Source of the DNA: Adiantum capillus-veneris | Lineage: Eukaryota > Streptophyta > Polypodiopsida > Polypodiales > Pteridaceae | NCBI GenBank assembly: GCA_014529385.2 | Contig: CM043952.1 | Coordinates: 55,652,619-55,716,618, forward strand | DNA: 64,000 nucleotides | Direction: 5' to 3' | Part shown: piece by piece, positions 53,540 to 64,000 of the stretch | Numbering within the stretch: the stretch's first letter is position 1 | Layout: the number at the start of each line of letters is the position of its first letter | The notes under the pieces: generated by a model | Seen by the model: the letters and a program-made list of their open reading frames with translations, nothing else | The model's database searches: none | Told to the model about the DNA's origin: nothing | Made by a program: the position numbers and the translations under genes

Positions 53540-53556
53540 GTCTCCAAGTGGGAAAT
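53540..53556 (+). other. Polypurine tract of the copia element
   Basis: AAGTGGGAAAT immediately before the 3' LTR, of the usual plant copia form. Confidence 0.7.
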
Positions 53557-54147
53557 TGTTAAGTATGGAGCGTGATTTACCCTTTGTAATTTTTTGTATA
53601 AAAAACACACATTTGTAAGGCCCTCATTATGAGGACAAGCCACCTTGCTTGAAGAAAGTCTCTTGCCGGAAACCAAATTTTCACGGCCAGTCCGCCGAAA
53701 TATTATGGCCGGACGGCGGCCGAAAACAAAAAATGACCGATCGTTTTGGCCGGTTGGCCAAACGCCGGTGGGCGAAAGTCAATGGCCGGTGGCCGATGGC
53801 CGAATTGAAAGGTGTACTTGTCTTCTCAAGGGCAGACACACATGGGAAGATTGGAGGGTCCAATTTGGACTTGTCAATACAAGGGCGGCTACACACGGTT
53901 GCCTCTCATGAGAGAGGGCAGCCCTTTTGGCCTATAAAAGGAGGTTTCTTCTACACACAAAAACGGATTGTGAAGCATTCTGGTGCATTGTGAAGTTGAT
54001 TGAGGTGGTGAGAGTGAAGCAAAGCAGGAGCTCCAAAAGGGTATAATCCCTTTGTAATCTACTTCTTGTTTTGAAGTACTAAAGCCATCGAGTGGCTGCT
54101 TTCTCGTGGACGTAACCCACATTGGGGGAACCACGTATATTGTGTGT

Positions 54148-54197
<50 letters not shown>

Positions 54198-54276
54198 GTC
54201 TCTCATGTGTGAAAATATCTCTCTCCATTCAGTAAGCTACTCAATTATCTTCTTAGCTACATCATATTTCCTAACA
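53557..54276 (+). repeat. 3' LTR of the copia element
   Basis: 720 bp, TGTTAAGTATGG...CCTAACA. It contains a GC-rich section with repeated GGCCGG words (53680-53805), a TATA box (53933-53940) and a (TC)n run (54152-54197) in the transcribed part. Confidence 0.9.
53933..53940 (+). promoter_or_regulatory. TATA box of the copia 3' LTR
   Basis: TATAAAAG in CCTATAAAAGGAGG, a strong plant TATA context. Confidence 0.7.
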
Positions 54277-55198
54277 TATGAATGCGTGCTCCGATTGCTC
54301 TAGGAACTCCAACAGATCCTCATTAGTGCTACCATGGAATTTTTGGGCCACACAAATCCAAATTGAAGGTATCTAATGACTTCCCCTTGGTAGGGGAACC
54401 AAAAAGCTATGAGGAAGAACAAGAAACAACCCCATTGCCTCTATAGCTTCCCCTCACACACTTTCAAAAGACACCAAGATACAAAATCAATCCAAAGACA
54501 TATTCAAACTCTTTTTGTCTTGAGTCTCCATATCGTAATACTTGTATAGACAAGCTAGTACACACAACACACAAGATCAAGAATTGAAAGGTGAATTAAT
54601 TGATGTTCGACAACAAATTCACCTTATCATGATTCAAAAACCATAAGAAAGCACCAATACACAATCAATGCACAAAACGTTGTAGAAAACCCATCCATTT
54701 GTTGTTGAATGGTTGTGAGAGTGTCCAAAGCATGAGAGTGTCCAAAACATGGAAAACCCCAAACAGACTCATAGATTGTACAATCTCGACATAGGATGAG
54801 AGAGTTATGAGAAAGCATTGATTTTGCACCCAAAAAGCTTAATTTTGACATCTCTCTTGCTCTTTCCTCCTTCTTCAACCCCTAGAATGTGGATCCTCTC
54901 CCCTTTTTGCATGTAGCATAAGCTTTACTTTATGGACAACTTTCCTATCACAAAGTGGCCACTTGCCCTCAAACTACCCAACCTACAAACGTACTTGCTA
55001 TACAAAAACAAATGCATGCACTACGAGAATAATTTTGTGCATGCGTGCACATGCAAAGCAAAGAACAAAAACTAGTTTCCAAAGATATCTAGAATCTTTG
55101 TCTTGTTTTTTTTTCTCCATTTGGATCCTTTTGCACTGCAAGTTGGGCCTTTCCATTGTTGTTGATTTCCATGTCCTCCGATGAATTTTCTCTACAAG
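54277..55198. other. Unassigned sequence
   Basis: AT-rich; nothing recognised apart from short direct repeats such as GAGAGTGTCCAAA near 54717 and 54735. Confidence 0.5.
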
Positions 55199-56892
55199 TG
55201 ATAAGTGCTAACTTCTGGTTCTTCATCTTGAATGGGAGCAACATCAATGACAAGGTAGCTCCCTTGGGTGAGTGGTATACCCATCAATGCACCGCAAGAC
55301 TTAAGCACGTGTAATGAAAATGACGTGTGAACTTTGAGAGTAGCATAATTAGGAGAATTAGAGAGAGCATTTTTGTGAGACTACTTTGAGAACATAGAGG
55401 GTGAACTTGTTTATACTTAATTAACTTGTCATGAACGATAATTTTGCAAGAGAGAGAGTTTAGAGAACTTGACAAAAGTTGAGGACCGGATTCATGTGGA
55501 CCCAGTCCCCCCTCCAATAGGCTTTTGTATTATATATTCTCCCATCAAGAGAGAGACTTGGTACAATACAATCTTTGTGTTCCTTGTGACCTAGGTGATA
55601 CAATGAAGATGGAAAGCTTTATGCATCATGAGCATAACATAGGCTTTGTAAAAAGAATTAACCATCCCCAGCCTCATTCCCAAGGCCTTAAACACCTTCA
55701 AAGGTGGAGAGAGCTAGCGGGGGAATGAGGGTAGGGAAGAGGAAGAAAAAACATTCATAGGAGAAAGAAATAGTTCCTCACTTATCATCACTCTTCTTGC
55801 TAGCATACATAATAGCATAGTAATGAAGATGGAAAGCTTAAGCATTGAAGCATGGCTCTTGGTTGGATTTGCATTCCATAGCCAAGAGTGTTGGTGTAGG
55901 CTCTCAATTTCTCTACTAGCTTGGAGAAGGAGATGGAGCTCTTGTCCTTTGCACTTCACACAATGAGAGAGTGTGTGTGTGTGTGGTGGGGGGGGGGGGG
56001 GGGGGGGGGGAGTATACCCCCCAAGCTAGCCCCCTCCTTGCTTTGGTCAACCCCCTCTTCTAGCATAGCTGGCACTTGATTGGATCTCCTCAACCCTGGC
56101 CAATCACATGCTTAGTGCATATCAAGCAACAAGGGGTAGCAAGTGTCCCACTTTTCCCTTTGAGAGATAGTACTTGATAAATGCATAAACAATTAATTAA
56201 ATAAATTCAATTATCATTGGACCCCTTGGGGGGCCAATCAATCGGCTTAGGCACAACATGAGGGCAACATGAAGGGGAGCTTGACATGTGTCCTTGTTGC
56301 CTCCTTGGTCTAGGCTTGGACTTGTGTGAGAGTGTGTGAGTTCTCTCTCATGTCCCTACTTGTAGGGATCACCTCCTCCTTATAGAGATCCTTGTTGACT
56401 TTTGTGACACCTCAAGCCCCTCAACCTTGGGCCCGGCTCCCACCATAAGATTGGCCCTTAAGCCCCTTAAGCTTGGGCCGGGTTCCCACCTCAAGTACAA
56501 CCATAGCATCTCAAGCATGACGAGAACCTCAAGCATCTCATTCATCAAGCACCTCAAGCATCTCAATCATCAAGCACGACAAGCATCTCAAGCTTGGGCC
56601 GGGTTCCCACCTCAAGCACAACCCTAGCTTGCCTAAGGTCAAAAGACTTTTTACACTAACCATTGGAGTATTTAATGAAGCTAACCCTAAGGTATTTAAG
56701 CTCCATTAGCTAGCCTTGCTCTTTGACAGATCATATTTCATTTGAACCCTTTTACCATTGGCCCCGTGTTGAGCTAGACCCATAAGCACATGTCTATATT
56801 CTAGCCCATGTTCCCGTTTATTATCCCACATTAAATGATCAGCTTAATATGACAAAATCATTTAGGCTGGCTAGGTATTAGATTTTATGACA
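55199..56892 (-). repeat. 3' LTR of the partial chromovirus copy
   Basis: Inverse of the LTRs at 39833 and 47902, recognisable by the CCGGATT...GGTCCCCCCTCC region (about 55487-55515) and TGTCATAAAA at its start (56892). It is longer than the plus-strand LTRs and includes repeated CCTCAAGC/TTGGGCCGGGTTCCCACC words (56405-56630). Confidence 0.75.
55988..56010 (+). repeat. G homopolymer after (GT)n
   Basis: 23 consecutive G after a (GT)n run (55970-55985), flanked by CCCC soon after. Such tracts tend to form G-quadruplexes and are length-unstable in sequencing. Confidence 0.9.
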
Positions 56893-57180
56893 TTACCTCG
56901 CTCTTGAAATCATAGTCATCCTCGACTATGAGGTAGAAATAAAGCCTTAGTCATTAGTCAATGTTTCTTAGCGTGTAGAGGATCCCTTTTTACCCTACGA
57001 CATCATTCCAAGATGGATGACTAATCCATTTGGTGCTTGGGAGACGTAGCTGCCGCAAGCATGTCTGCTCTTTAGTCCATTTCATTCTCCCAAGTAGAGT
57101 GACAAATTCTACTTGGTGTTTGAAAGACTTCGTCATCACAAACATGATTGTAAGCATGCGTACTACTTAAATTTATGCAC

Positions 57181-57474
57181 AATAAAAAGAGAATTAGTCT
57201 TATAAGACAAAATCATTGATCATTTAAAAGAAAAATATACATTTGCTTACTCTGATGTAGCATTGTAAGCATTGACAAGGTTTATACTATCCTAAAGATG
57301 TATTCCTTGCATCCATCTAGCATCTTCAATAAAAAGAGAATTAGTCTTATAAGACAAAATCATTGGTCATTTCAAAGAAAAATGGACATTTGCTTACTCT
57401 AATGTAGCATTCTAAGCATTGACAAGGTTGATACTATCCTTAAGATGTATTCCTTACATCCATCTAGCATCTTC
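57181..57474 (-). repeat. 147-bp tandem duplication near the integrase tail
   Basis: Units from 57181 and 57328 both begin AATAAAAAGAGAATTAGTC and end in the sequence encoding the last chromodomain residues. About 93% identical by eye. Confidence 0.88.
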
Positions 57475-59090
57475 CAAAGGATAACTTTTGAACTTAATAA
57501 GATACCGTCGGATAATCTTACCATGTCGTAGTACCTTATCTTCATGCCGAAGGATAGCTCCGGGTTGTAGCACCTCTTCTTGGTCTTTTTTCTACTTTAT
57601 CATAATACTTTTGATGGCCTGTAGGATTTTTGATGGCCCGTAGTATTTTTGCTACGGACCATGATATATTTTTTCTAGTTTAGCATAATACTTTTGATGG
57701 CCCATAGGATTTTTTCCGTCGTTTGCCTCAATTGAGCCTTGAGAAACTTAAGTAAGACCCAACCATTTTCTTTGAATGTTAAGGCCCTTCTGTGCTTGTC
57801 ACAGCAACAACTTTTTGCCTTTGTTGAGAGATGGATATAGCCTCCTTGATCTTTTGAAAAGATTCTTGTAGGTCACGGCTATACTCATCGGCAACAAAGA
57901 TCTTCCCATGTACTTTAAGTAGAAAGGGACTTTTAGGTCTTCCCTCTATGATTTCAAAAGGTGATTTTTCCGTAGAAGTATGGACAGTATTATTGTAGGC
58001 ATACTCTATAAGAGGTAAATACTTTTCCCATTGAGAGCATTGATCTACTTCTATAACATAAGTGTTTGGTAGATGAAGAATTGTAAGATTAACTATCTCA
58101 CTTTGGCCATCCGTTTGTGGGTGATAGGCCGAAGAGAAATTCAATCTTGTACCTAGATTTTCAAAGAGACCTTTCCAAAAATTACTGGTCATTCTAAGAT
58201 CTCTATCTGACACGATGGATGTTGGAAATCCATGTGTTTGAAAATCTGGGATACGAAGAGAGTTGCCATTTGGTGTGCCTTAATAGTGTGCTTGCTTGCT
58301 AAACCTGTCGACTATTCTCCATATTCTCGTATTCCCATAGATAGACTTGGGTAATCCAAAGATAAAATCCATGAATGTATATACTCTCCCATGGTGAATT
58401 AGGGATTGGTAATGGCTGGAGTAATCCACGTTGCTTCCCTCTATCGTACTTAGTCTTTTGGCATACCACACGTTTTAAAACATACTCTTGTATGTTCACT
58501 TTCATGGTAGGCCAATAGAAATACGTCTCTATTCCTTGAAGAGTAGGTTGAATGCCTCTATGCCCTGCATAGGGAGGAGGATGGGATTCATACATTATTT
58601 TCTCACAAAGGGAGTGGGTAACAGATAGCCTATTGCCATGGACAAGATAACCATCATGCAAGGTGAATGGTTCTTCTTTCTTCCCCAAAGCAAGGGCTGA
58701 CATTATGTCTTTAAAGTCAGGATCAGTAGCATACTCACCTATCATAGAAGATAGATCATTGTGAGTTGCTATAGACACTACATTAACTTTTGGTCATCGT
58801 GAAAGTGCATCAGCCACTTGATTGTGCTTACCAGCAACATGAGAAATATGAAAATAAAATTTTGAAAGAAAATTTATCCACCTCATTTGTTTGTCGAAAA
58901 TCTTTGTTGCATCAGGAAGTACTTGAGACTTTGGTGGTCAGTTCACAAAATAAATGGAGTTCCCAATAGATAGTGCTTCCATGTGTCTAGGGCATGTAGA
59001 ATAGCTAAAAGCTCTTTTTTGTATATGCCCAAAACTTGTTCATCCGTATTGAGCCTTCGGCTCTCATATGCTATGGCATGCCCTTCTTAA
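57460..59090 (-). pseudogene. Chromovirus RNase H, integrase and chromodomain tail
   Basis: Read from 59090 leftwards: HAIAYESRRLN and a disrupted RNase H. The integrase zinc region follows (YAGHRGIQPTLQGIETYFYW; CQKTKYDRGKQRG; 58300-58778). The core is at 57779-58213: MTSNFWKGLFENLGTRLNFS, SSAYHPQTDGQSEIVNLTIL and YAYNNTVHTSTEKSPFEIIE, with the catalytic Glu region present. A chromodomain tail is near 57470-57555 (VLRHGKIIRRYLIKFKSYPL). Here NFWKGLF is intact, while the plus-strand copy has a stop at that Trp. Stops near 58290 and 57778 still break it. Confidence 0.88.
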
Positions 59091-59108
59091 AGCAAGACTG
59101 AGTAGGAC

Positions 59109-60195
59109 ATACTCAAAGCTAGAATTCATCATTTTTCTGCAACAAGAGGACCAAATCTTGACTATGGGGGCCGATGAAGGTCGGACTATGCCAACTATCA
59201 TTAAGTTACAATTATTGTAAACTAGAAAGGCCAGTAGTAACCACAATTGCTTCTGTACTTTTTTTAAATACACCAATATTGAGAAAAATAACAATCCATT
59301 TACTCCATACAACCACTACATTACCTATGTCTTGTATACTGATCAACTAGCCTAAGTTCAATTTTGATATGCAAGCATAAAAAGTTTAAAAATCAGTGAT
59401 TTAACACTATATTAGAGAGTTTGAGACTTTACAACCAATTTGGGTATAACCTATTTCTTGAAGATTTGGCCATATGGACAAATCCCAAACATTTTTTTAA
59501 GGCCTTTTAAGAGTGCTGTACCACAAGGTAGTACATATTGAAAAGCTCTTCCGAGCCATGCTCTCAAAACTTTGGCTAAGATTTGGCCATGTGGTCAAAT
59601 TTTAAAGCTTGTTTTGAAATTGGGAATTGGGATATTCCCAAATTCATTGATATGGTGTTATTTGGCAATTTCCAAAACAGTGAGGGTTTTCATACATTCA
59701 AGACGCGATCAAAATTATGAAAACACAGCATCATGTTATCATGATTGATTACAAAGGTGAAAGCTAATGAAAAAATAACATGAGAAGCATCAATTTTCTA
59801 TGATATCCATGCCGACAAAGTTTCACACCAACAAGAAAGCGTAGCGAGCCTCACTCACACTTTTTTAAAAATTCACTAATCCAAGGCTAAGTGAGGGAAA
59901 CAAGGATCCCTCACCATTTCTGTAGGCAATGCAGTGTGAGAGGATTCCAGCAGGGCGACATCTTCAAGTGTCATGGATATTCACCAAGAAATCCAGCTAG
60001 CTAGCTACAGAATCCATGCCCATGCTCAATATGCAAGTGCCAAGAGTTTATAGGCCTTGGTAGCTAGGATGCTAAGAGGGCATGCCATCGTATTGGCACA
60101 AGGGCAAAACCCATATCAGTCGGCAGGAGTCTATTTGGGATGGTACATAGAGCAAAATCAACAATATACAATATGGATGCCAATAGGATACATAG
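59109..60195 (-). repeat. Direct repeat, left copy (possible pseudo-LTR)
   Basis: About 1.09 kb, matching 62839-63640 at roughly 80-85% by eye. Conserved blocks include GTTACAATTATTGTAAACTA and GTGAGGGAAACAAGGATCC. It has about 266 bp (59399-59664) that the right copy lacks. Confidence 0.88.
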
Positions 60196-61060
60196 TTTAA
60201 TGGTAAGCCATGAAAGTTAAGCAATGGACTTAGAGGAGCTCAACTGCGATTCATCATAGGGGGGAGAGAGAGTTATTGCAGTGGATGGGATGCAATAAAA
60301 CCCTTAATTAGTACACCCACATAAATGAGGCGGTTTGGTGAGGGAGTTTCCACCAAATGATCCAAAAGCTATCATCCAAAGTTATAAAGGTAGGTTCCCA
60401 CTACAAATGGGTGATTTTTGGGGAAAGCACATAGGATATATAAAAATTAAGCTTTAGCATTTACCAAGCAAGGCAAGAGGGGGAGAAATGGGAACAGAAG
60501 GGGAATGAGTGTCAAGCAATGTTAATGACATATGTGTGTGTGCATGTGCACGTGCACTTCCACCCAATCCTTGGAACCATACACAATGAGACGGCAGGAG
60601 GTCCATTGAGTATGGACCTACTGCCTCATCAAGTCAATGAGATTAGTGTGATTTAGTTTAAGTCGAGTCCATTTATTGTGTGCAATGGACCGAGTGATGG
60701 TGTTTAATATTTCACACCTTTTAAAACCATTTGGGAAAAATTTATGAACAAGGCATTTGATTACTTCCCACACAATAAAAGTGTTGGATGAAGAGTATAG
60801 GATCATGTAGAGTAAGCCTAGACAAGTGTTAATAGTAGCTTTAGCAAGCCTATTACTCTTCTTTTTAATAAACTCAGCAAGGATAATTTTTTATTGTCTC
60901 TTTTTCAAACAAACCTTAGGTCAAAATTTCTAGTGTTAGGACTATGCAGGGTAATAGAAAAATTTAGAAACCGTAAAGAGGTAGAAAAGAAACCAGAGAG
61001 AGGATCAAACCCAGAACCAAGGATGGGCTCTATATTTAAACAGTTGCATTAGATTGAATG
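60196..61060 (-). other. Region downstream of RT, possible coding remnant
   Basis: A minus-strand stretch at 60618-60806 (VIKCLVHKFFPNGFKRCEIL) sits where the RT C-terminus would be and may be its continuation. Otherwise no protein or repeat is recognisable. Confidence 0.35.
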
Positions 61061-62124
61061 AATTTTTGATTGAAAGGATCTATTATTGATGCTAAATAGA
61101 TCATCCATGTATCTGTAAACATGTGAAAAGAGAGCAAGCTTGTGAAGAGTCTGTTTGTTTGCCATGGTACTTAAAAAACCATTTGTATTCAAAATACGCA
61201 AGATACAGATTGCACATTATAGGTGAACAGGAGAAGCCCACTGAAATGCCTTGACATTGTTTTAAACAATGTTCACCAAATTGTATGCAACAGTTTTTAA
61301 GTACCCAAGAAATGATATTACAAAGTTCTTGCTCATCAAAGAATGAATGTGGTTTTAGATTAGATTTTTAATCCATCTGGGTTTTTGGAATAATGAAATT
61401 TTTGAGAACCCATGCAACCTAGCATTATCAGACATTAATTTCACAATTTATCCTAAGATGTTTATAAGATCAATATCTCTGTCAAGAGGGATATTTTCAT
61501 AGCATTGAGTGATATCAGCTAAAAAAAGGTAGTAAATTTGATATGGGAGATTAAGAGAAATTTCTATGAATTTCTAGATAAGCAAAATGGGTTGTAGCAT
61601 ATTTTTAGAAAGTCTTTGCACACCTTTTGTTTTTTTAGCACAAATGAGTTCAAACTCAGTGATGATAAGCGGTAATATCTTTTGTAATATTTGTGTAAAT
61701 ACCATTGGAGGATAAGATCAAGACAAGAGGTAATATTTTTTGCAATATTTGTGCAACTACCGTTGGAGGTATCAGAGATCCATCTAAACTTATGCTTGTG
61801 AAATTTATAGGTTGGGAACAAAACCAGTAGTTTACTTAAATCCATAGAATAGCCAATATTATAGTAATGGTCTAAATTACTGGTGGAGATAGCATTAGGA
61901 GATATGTTGAGGGGGATGAATTCAACTACAATATGTTGAATGTGGGCGGCAATCCAAGCTAGTTGTTTACACAAAATAGCAAGATTGTAAGAGGCTTTAT
62001 CAAGCCTCACAATAAACCATCTTTGTGAAAGCATTTGAAAATAGCTACCAAATTCTAGGGCAATCCAGTAATTTATGGTGGATAACCACTTCGGTGATAA
62101 TAGAGTAGTTTTTGTAAGAAGCAA
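61061..62124 (-). pseudogene. Reverse transcriptase, probably Penelope-like
   Basis: From 62124 leftwards: VRLDKASYNLAILCKQL, then TYKFHKHKFRWISDTSN, an upstream RT block. Motif A is FLADITQCYENIPLDRDI (about 61470-61525). Motif B is QGISVGFSCSPIMCNLYL (about 61200-61255) followed by AYFEYKWF. Motif C is VYRYMDDLFSIN (about 61085-61120) with both catalytic Asp intact. Two frame changes (near 61345 and 61130) and a few stops interrupt it. The Y.NIP form of motif A and the QG...GFSCSP motif differ from copia and gypsy RTs and resemble Penelope-like enzymes. That it is an RT is secure; the family is an inference. Confidence 0.7.
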
Positions 62125-62838
62125 TCTTTTACCAAATTGGCTAAGTCCTATTGGTGGATTGTCATCTCCAATCGGAGAGTATTGACAAAGTCAATCAAAT
62201 AGCCAAGTAAGGTTGAAAGGGCAAGATGTGGTTTTTTGGAAAAATCGGGATGTGCTTTAACCCTTTAGCAACAATTTTCTAAAGGCCGAGGCTCAACCAT
62301 TTTTGAAGCCAAATCAGTGAAGGCACATATAATAACCTAGTCATAAAATTAGTAAGCCTAACAAATCCCTGATCATGTATCATATCAGATTAAGCACGTT
62401 AGACAAGTTACCACATTTAGAATCCCATTCTCTATAGGATCTTTGTCCATTTTTATAAAAAAGTATCCATTTGTTTAAACTAAGCAATCCAATTTTTTAT
62501 CTGTTCTATTCAACTTTTAATTATTTTTAACAAGTGTTTTTTAGAAGTTATTCTTAAACACAGCTTCAGTTTTTTATGCCTAGAGCCATACACCAGGCCT
62601 AAAGATTGCTAAAGCTCAAATAGAGTACACAACCCATGCAAACTCCAAGCAGAGCCCCTATTTTTTGTCAATGACAAGGTTTATCAAGAGTTGACCTCAA
62701 TTCCACATAAGAATAGGGGTAAATACTAGGTTAAAAATCACCATTTCACTGTAATTTCAGCAATCACATTTTTACAAAGATACCATCTTTTTCACAATCG
62801 GCAAAGTATCGTCAAGTAAAAGACCAACTGGGTAGAAA
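62125..62838 (-). other. Upstream part of the RT element, decayed
   Basis: Short segments such as LLGYLIDFVNTLRLEMTIHQ can be read in different frames on the minus strand, probably the decayed N-terminus of the RT protein. Nothing firmer is visible. Confidence 0.35.
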
Positions 62839-63640
62839 ATACTCAAAGCTAGAATTCAACATTTCTCTGCACCAAGAGGACCAAATCTCGGATATGGGGA
62901 CCAATGAAGGTCGGATTATGACAACTTTCATTAAGTTACAATTATTGTAAACTAGAAAGGCCAAGTAGTAACCACAACTTCTTGTGTTCTTTTTAAATAC
63001 ACTCATATTGAAAGAAACAGCAGTCTATTTAATCCATACAACCAGTACATTACCCATGTCTTGTATAGTGATCAACTAGCCTACATTTAATTCCGATATG
63101 CAAGCATAAACAATTTAAAAACCAGTGGTACGACAATTTCCAAAAAGGCGAGAGTTTTTATACAGTCAAGAAGCAATCAAAATTATTGAAATATAGTAGT
63201 AGGTTATCATGATGAATTGCAAAAGTGAAAATTAGTGAAAAAAGAACCACATAAGTACCAGTTTTTCTACAATATCCATGCTGACAGAGTTGCATACTGG
63301 CAAGAAGGCACAAGGACCCTCACTAACACTTAAAAAAAAAAGTCAGTAATGCAAGGCTAAGTGAGGGAAACAAGGATCCTTAACCATTTATATAGGTAGC
63401 ATAGTGTGAGAGGATTCGATCAGGATGGCATCTTCAAGTGTTATTGATATTCGCATAGAGATCCAACTAGCCAGCTACAAAATCGACGCTCAGGCTCAGT
63501 ATGCAAGTGCCAAGACTCTATAGACCTTGGTAGGATGCTCAGAGGGCATGCCATCGTATCGGCATGAGTATATTTGGGATGTTATATAGAACGGAATCAA
63601 TGATAGACAATATGAATCCCAATAGGGTAGAAATTTTTAA
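62839..63640 (-). repeat. Direct repeat, right copy (possible pseudo-LTR)
   Basis: Second copy of 59109-60195 with a 266-bp deletion and scattered substitutions. It ends directly against the MITE at 63641. Confidence 0.88.
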
Positions 63641-64000
63641 GGGAAAATTACCAAAATACCCCTCTAATTTGTGGAAATTCCCAAAATACCCTTGTATCTA
63701 ATTTGGTTGAATTATTCAAGCTTATCATTCCTTTATTCTTTTCCGACAATCAAGATCCGTTTTTGAGTGCTTAGCATGTAATTTGTCACAAATTACCTCG
63801 CAAAAAAGGGCAATTATATCTAAAAATAATGAAGCAATTCATCTCCAAAGCCTACATAACCTACTCAAATTCTAGTTTTAGTATCTTGTATTGATAAACA
63901 ATCAGTCTTCTTATGAAAGGTACAAATTTTTTAATCTCTGGAAAAAATTAATCTCACCACCAGGGGTATTTCGGGAATTTTGGAAAAATTGAGGGGTATT
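63641..64000. mobile_element. MITE, Mutator-type, second copy (truncated by window end)
   Basis: Starts GGGAAAATTACCAAAATACC and follows the 480-bp MITE at 38514 closely through its interior (GAAGCAATTCATCTCCAAAG). It is cut by the window end inside the right part. The preceding AATTTTTAA (63632-63640) would be one arm of a 9-bp target duplication. Confidence 0.88.

Larger units (their letters stand above)
49604..54276 (+). mobile_element. Decayed Ty1/copia element with truncated 5' LTR
   Basis: A (TC)n run at 49604-49622 is followed by only about 87 bp of LTR (49623-49709), then a tRNA-iMet PBS, gag-pol remnants, a purine tract and a full 720-bp 3' LTR (53557-54276). The LTR remnant matches only the last part of the 3' LTR, from the (TC)n onward. 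No target duplication can be found, consistent with loss of the left end by recombination at the (TC)n. The preceding 49457-49603 is target-site flank, not LTR. Confidence 0.88.
55199..59090 (-). mobile_element. Partial chromovirus copy, opposite strand
   Basis: Same family as 39833-49451. A diverged 3' LTR lies at about 55199-56892; its inner end reads TGTCATAAAA on the minus strand. Chromodomain tail, integrase and RNase H run from about 57460 to 59090. Beyond 59090 the element is cut in RNase H, where an unrelated repeat begins. RT, protease, gag and 5' LTR are absent. The right border of the LTR end near 55199 is approximate. Confidence 0.85.
59096..63640 (-). mobile_element. Candidate Penelope-like element with pseudo-LTRs
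   Basis: Two direct repeats (about 59109-60195 and 62839-63640) flank a degraded reverse transcriptase on the minus strand. Penelope-like elements typically have direct terminal repeats (pseudo-LTRs) around one RT gene, and the RT motifs here fit them better than LTR or common LINE enzymes. No GIY-YIG endonuclease can be recognised. The left repeat abuts the broken chromovirus. The right one ends where a MITE begins at 63641. Confidence 0.5.

Noticed and set aside
59130-59170. Hammerhead-ribozyme core in the direct repeats (GATGAAGGTCGG)
   Set aside because: The conserved CTGATGA...GAAA core is not present in either repeat copy, so a hammerhead ribozyme cannot be claimed by eye.

Overview
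This is eukaryotic, almost certainly land-plant nuclear DNA from a large, repeat-rich genome. Plant-type Ty1/copia and Ty3/gypsy retrotransposons cover most of the window, with primer-binding sites for initiator tRNA-Met and tRNA-Asp and many long (TC)n/(GA)n runs. I find no intact host gene, rRNA, tRNA or CRISPR array. A degraded Penelope-like reverse transcriptase (60.6-62.1 kb) is a weak hint of a non-angiosperm (gymnosperm, fern, lycophyte or bryophyte), because such elements are rare in flowering plants. The species cannot be fixed from this window.

Layout. 1-2.1 kb: unassigned sequence and a duplicated TATA-bearing LTR-like block. 2103-5600: a short non-autonomous copia element (TSD TAGAT) with a gag ORF and an open protease-fusion ORF. 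5968-7199 and 27957-28780: the two halves of an older plus-strand copia element, split by a minus-strand copia pol fragment (7200-8567). That fragment is itself split by a 19.3-kb minus-strand gypsy element (8568-27884). The giant element has near-identical LTRs, a tRNA-Asp PBS, a gag and a long coiled-coil ORF, but no protease, RT, RNase H or integrase. Inside its gag sits a 5-kb plus-strand insertion (17072-22099) built from LTR-PBS-leader units repeated every 1425 bp.

28.8-38.5 kb: microsatellite-rich sequence with broken copia and gypsy fragments and an unusual density of small tandem duplications. 38514-38993: a 480-bp Mutator-type MITE with a 9-bp target duplication; a second copy starts at 63641. 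39833-49451: a gypsy chromovirus (TSD CGGTG) with decayed gag-protease-RT-RNase H-integrase-chromodomain, its gag split by a 1338-bp inverted-repeat element flanked by TTAA. 49604-54276: a decayed copia element with a truncated 5' LTR. 55.2-59.1 kb: a minus-strand partial copy of the same chromovirus. 59.1-63.6 kb: a degraded reverse transcriptase between two direct repeats, resembling a Penelope-like element with pseudo-LTRs.

The parts do not form a host pathway; the logic is nested insertion. The points most worth following are: a palindrome (12-nt arm AGACATCCTACG) recurring in the leader and internal region of the giant element and in the leader of a sister family, with a compensatory base-pair change between them; the tandem LTR-PBS-leader array; conserved placement of dinucleotide runs downstream of LTR TATA boxes; the gag-only giant element with its coiled-coil ORF; and the Penelope-like candidate. 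Boundaries without target duplications are approximate.
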